A stretch of 24,964 nucleotides of DNA from Planctomycetia bacterium (GTDB lineage: Bacteria > Planctomycetota > UBA1135 > GCA-002686595): NCBI GenBank assembly GCA_005778045.1, contig SXKQ01000043.1:1-24964 (forward strand), read 5' to 3'. The notes below the pieces were generated by a model. It did not search any database. It saw only the letters and a program-made list of their open reading frames with translations, and was not told the origin of the DNA. Shown piece after piece: positions 23,801-24,964 of the stretch. A program made the position numbers and the translations under genes. Each line of letters begins with the position of its first letter. The stretch's first letter is position 1.

Positions 23801-24512
23801 CTTCAACCTGCCCCGGCTGCTGCTGCTCGACATCGACGGCAAGGTCGTCTGGGAAGGTGATCCCGGCTTCAAGATCGGGGATCGCTGGGCTGCCGGCGTG
23901 GAGAGCTACCTCGACGCACCGCTGGCAGAGCTCGTCAAGACGCGCAAGCTCGACGTGCTGCGCGAGTGGCTCGAAGGCTGGACGAGCGCGGGCGCCGCGG
24001 AGCTCGCTGCAGGCGACCTCGAGAAGGCATGGCCGCGCATGCAGGTCGCCAAGGAGCTCGACGGCCAGCTCGTGCCTGCGGCCGTCGACGTGCAGCGCAA
24101 GCTCGCAGCGCTCGAGGCCGTGTTCGCTGACCTGCCGCGCGAAGGCGCGCGACTGGAGAAGGAGGGTCGCGCCGCCGCGATGCGCCAGCTCGTCGCGTGG
24201 GCGAAGCTCGCGGGCATCGAGCCGGACAAGGCGCTCGCCGCGAAGCTCAAGCCCTACCTCGAGGGATCGCAGGCGGCCCAGTGGGAGCGCGTCGCCAAGA
24301 CGCTCGAGACCTACGCGCCGCGTATCGCGAAGGATCCCGGCCTCGGCGCCGAGCTCGCGGACAAGCTCGCTGCGATCAAGAGTGAGTTTGCAAAGGAACT
24401 CGCGGCCGATGTGCGCTCCGCGAGCGGCGATACCAGCCGACTCTCGGCCGTGATCGCTGCGGCAAGCCGTGCGCCTGCACGCTGGCTCGCGCGCGAACGC
24501 TTCGGCTGGTAG
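20829..24512 (+). CDS. Secreted multidomain protein: TPR, gluzincin-type peptidase (DUF1570-like), lectin-like and thioredoxin-like domains
   Basis: A 1227-residue protein. The signal peptide (MLLHFLLATALLAQA) is followed by TPR-like helices (about 28-200). A metallopeptidase region (about 205-450) has zinc motif H310-E311-x-x-H314 (FHEAAHQF) and a candidate third ligand E329 in WLNEGLASFFEG, the DUF1570/peptidase-MA pattern. More TPR-like helices lie at about 505-575. A lectin-like/DUF1080-like beta sandwich (about 663-855) contains YSLEADVLAQRGDCNFTGLV, LRIDVAGAKIDCWVDGQLVA and ARFKDVRFLARD. A thioredoxin/TlpA-like fold (about 890-1020) has LLVLWSIEQNE and a cis-Pro-like NLPRLLLLDIDGKVVW; the usual WCxxC cysteines are replaced (S918, Q921), so it should not be redox-active. 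A helical C-terminus ends the protein. Action is likely outside the cytoplasm; the substrate is unknown. Confidence 0.88.
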   Translation: MLLHFLLATALLAQAPAPAPKPAQVTPFTVALDGARSALAVKDVERARVQLWRALERDSRSTAAWAVRAELAAATGDRDEELYALHTQLRLSIAQKLPKPEVDALRARIVALDPIAADLFGMNARFIGTLEPIAAAYEKDGRPHSAIRVHKLILAIDPEYSASQQAIERIAALPDPSLAGDAKPKDLLADVSAEWIAKFDAEHATWDTRASLERENYTTYTNAGYEVLVRSAEAMEQMNRFYRVFFQYGTEEDGKTVPRIDLNIFKLRDEYLKLGLGPPVEWSGGHFTGGAVETYIEGQGFDGMTGTLFHEAAHQFVSLATGAAGWLNEGLASFFEGCRILPNGTVLMNMPATHRLFPLAENMERGWMSGPNDGIDPANPSKSAPDKAPTFRIVVENQYAWGPPWYSPTWGVVFFLYNYQDPVDGRFIYRRAFREYVDASGGLDGKTAVQKFEEVVLGQPLPPIKGFDREDAPDVVLPKSIDELDPIWKTWTLELRDEQIGRIERRRPYLRWARAALLAKDDVAAQEHFEKGLVSTPDDVELALEFAEFLAGRKDTDRAARLALEALRELETRKPVDEKAIDRVDRLLSKWDPKRAGIERAQRDLLAAAQGLIDRYEQATRPMMVMDLAWRLGRDLQEPQLFEAYERALRASGRSLALWELAYNESNLEGWDSGGNTSFQAAGSFLDAAFRDYAPAEFDYQMLALQRVTSGDYSLEADVLAQRGDCNFTGLVFGRKDANNFHALVLFPGAPRQKDSKAADSAWIDLASFYGGGTTKTWRHVPVAADTAADGQSATARWRKLRIDVAGAKIDCWVDGQLVATHEFASREVLAGEMGLLQGRGRARFKDVRFLARDPRDPASRLERELRMEKLRASGDEAIAGSYVGLIPRFPEVTRWARVPRSSWAEAGLVPQLLVLWSIEQNELIPLQEWLRDLDARYGKVGLRIVSIASPNDDGKLEAYLREHAFPGSVGVDRREGTGLGLTQKRFFIERFNLPRLLLLDIDGKVVWEGDPGFKIGDRWAAGVESYLDAPLAELVKTRKLDVLREWLEGWTSAGAAELAAGDLEKAWPRMQVAKELDGQLVPAAVDVQRKLAALEAVFADLPREGARLEKEGRAAAMRQLVAWAKLAGIEPDKALAAKLKPYLEGSQAAQWERVAKTLETYAPRIAKDPGLGAELADKLAAIKSEFAKELAADVRSASGDTSRLSAVIAAASRAPARWLARERFGW

Positions 24513-24561
24513 GCGCGCGGCCACGAAGGAAGCTCGCCGCGGCGGAGCGAACACGTCGCGG

Positions 24562-24964
24562 TCATCCCGCGCGCGGCCTCCTGGAGCCGGACGTACCCCA
24601 CGGCGGCCAGCAGGTCACCCGACATGCAACCTCGTTGGAGACCTCCAGCGAGTGGCTCGCGCCCTCGGAAGTGCCCTGCGCGACGGTCGCGACCTGTTCC
24701 GTGTCCGCGGTGATCGCCGCCCTCCAACTCGTGGCTCGCGACAGTTTCTGGCTGCTGTCCTTCGTCATCGCCGTCGGTTCCTCGACCGCGGCGGCGATCG
24801 TCGTCTTCAGGTTGTCGATCTCGCGGAGGATCACGCCGCTGCGCGAGATGCCCTCGAAGGTGCCGCGCGAACCGGACTGTACGGCTCCGATCTTGGCGCT
24901 GAGGTCCGTCGACGCATTCGCAGTCTCCTCGGCGAGCTCCTTCATCTCCTTCGCCAGCACCGCA
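24562..24964 (-). pseudogene. Decayed methyl-accepting chemotaxis protein signalling domain, cut by the right edge
   Basis: The minus-strand frame enters from the right edge, and its translation begins AVLAKEMKELAEETANAS, typical of the MCP cytoplasmic four-helix bundle (V-x-N-E-V-K-x-L-A-x-x-T). The hairpin tip reads IAAAVEEPTAMTKDSSQ, where MCPs almost always have EEQ; the Q to P change and nearby substitutions indicate decay. After SLEVSNEVA the frame breaks: the expected continuation, MSGDLLAAVGYVRLQEAARG, lies in the neighbouring frame, consistent with a one-base deletion near 24627-24632. The original frame then runs to a TGA at 24562-24564 through WPPWGTSGSRRPRAG. The 5' part with sensor and membrane helices is outside the window. 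A sequencing error could explain the frameshift but not the hairpin changes. Confidence 0.75.

Noticed and set aside
20808..24554. A 1248-residue open frame on the minus strand, opposite the peptidase-fusion gene
   Set aside because: It is the antisense shadow of a GC-rich gene; its composition (Arg/Ala/Leu-rich, no domains) and the clear HEAAH and other motifs on the plus strand favour the plus-strand gene.
1..24964. tRNA, rRNA, CRISPR arrays, insertion sequences, attachment sites
   Set aside because: No repeat-spacer pattern, transposase motif or recognisable structural RNA was found on either strand by reading.

Overview
The window is GC-rich, with dense overlapping genes, frequent GTG starts and large secreted or membrane-anchored multidomain proteins. 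The mix of gene families (a MoxR/DUF58/VWA operon, FG-GAP plus ASPIC/UnbV protein, orphan RnfD-like protein, DUF1570-like peptidase fused to a lectin-like domain) suggests a Planctomycetota-like bacterium. That is inference from content; Acidobacteriota or Myxococcota cannot be excluded.

Layout. 1-638 (minus): 5' part of a DUF6671-type gene cut by the left edge. 639-923: divergent intergenic region with two mutually exclusive stem-loops. 924-10587 (plus): a seven-gene Bat-like operon: moxR, DUF58, a one-TM protein, two VWA membrane proteins, a secreted helical/TPR-like protein, and a 1347-residue BatD-like anchored protein. The first five genes overlap by 1-4 nt. 10613-10643: bidirectional terminator. 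10649-13543 (minus): orphan hybrid histidine kinase. 13617-16267 (plus): FG-GAP/ASPIC-UnbV protein translationally coupled to an RnfD/NqrB-like membrane protein. 16275-20665 (minus): four-gene cluster in transcription order SDR, small membrane protein, GMC oxidoreductase, anchored beta-rich protein. 20829-24512 (plus): 1227-residue secreted peptidase/lectin/thioredoxin-like fusion. 24562-24964 (minus): decayed, frameshifted chemotaxis-receptor signalling domain cut by the right edge.

Main discovery candidate. The sixth Bat-operon gene appears to end at a UGA (6300-6302), but the same frame stays open for 36 more codons to a TAG at 6414-6416. The tail is Gly/Ser/Lys/Gln-rich, and the UGA codon lies in a U-K-G-C (UxxC) redox-like motif. 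A 7-bp stem capped by a GGUC tetraloop starts 14 nt after the UGA, with the loop's first G after 21 intervening nt; this is the geometry and loop sequence of a bacterial SECIS element. I interpret the gene as encoding a selenoprotein within a MoxR/VWA (Bat) operon, which would place a selenocysteine redox centre in the presumed extracytoplasmic side of that system.

A secondary pattern is a recurring -10-like box (CTAGCAT or CTACAAT) ending only 8-11 nt before three start codons, suggesting leaderless or nearly leaderless mRNAs. A fourth copy lies 39 nt before the selenoprotein gene. No tRNA, rRNA, CRISPR array or intact mobile element was seen.
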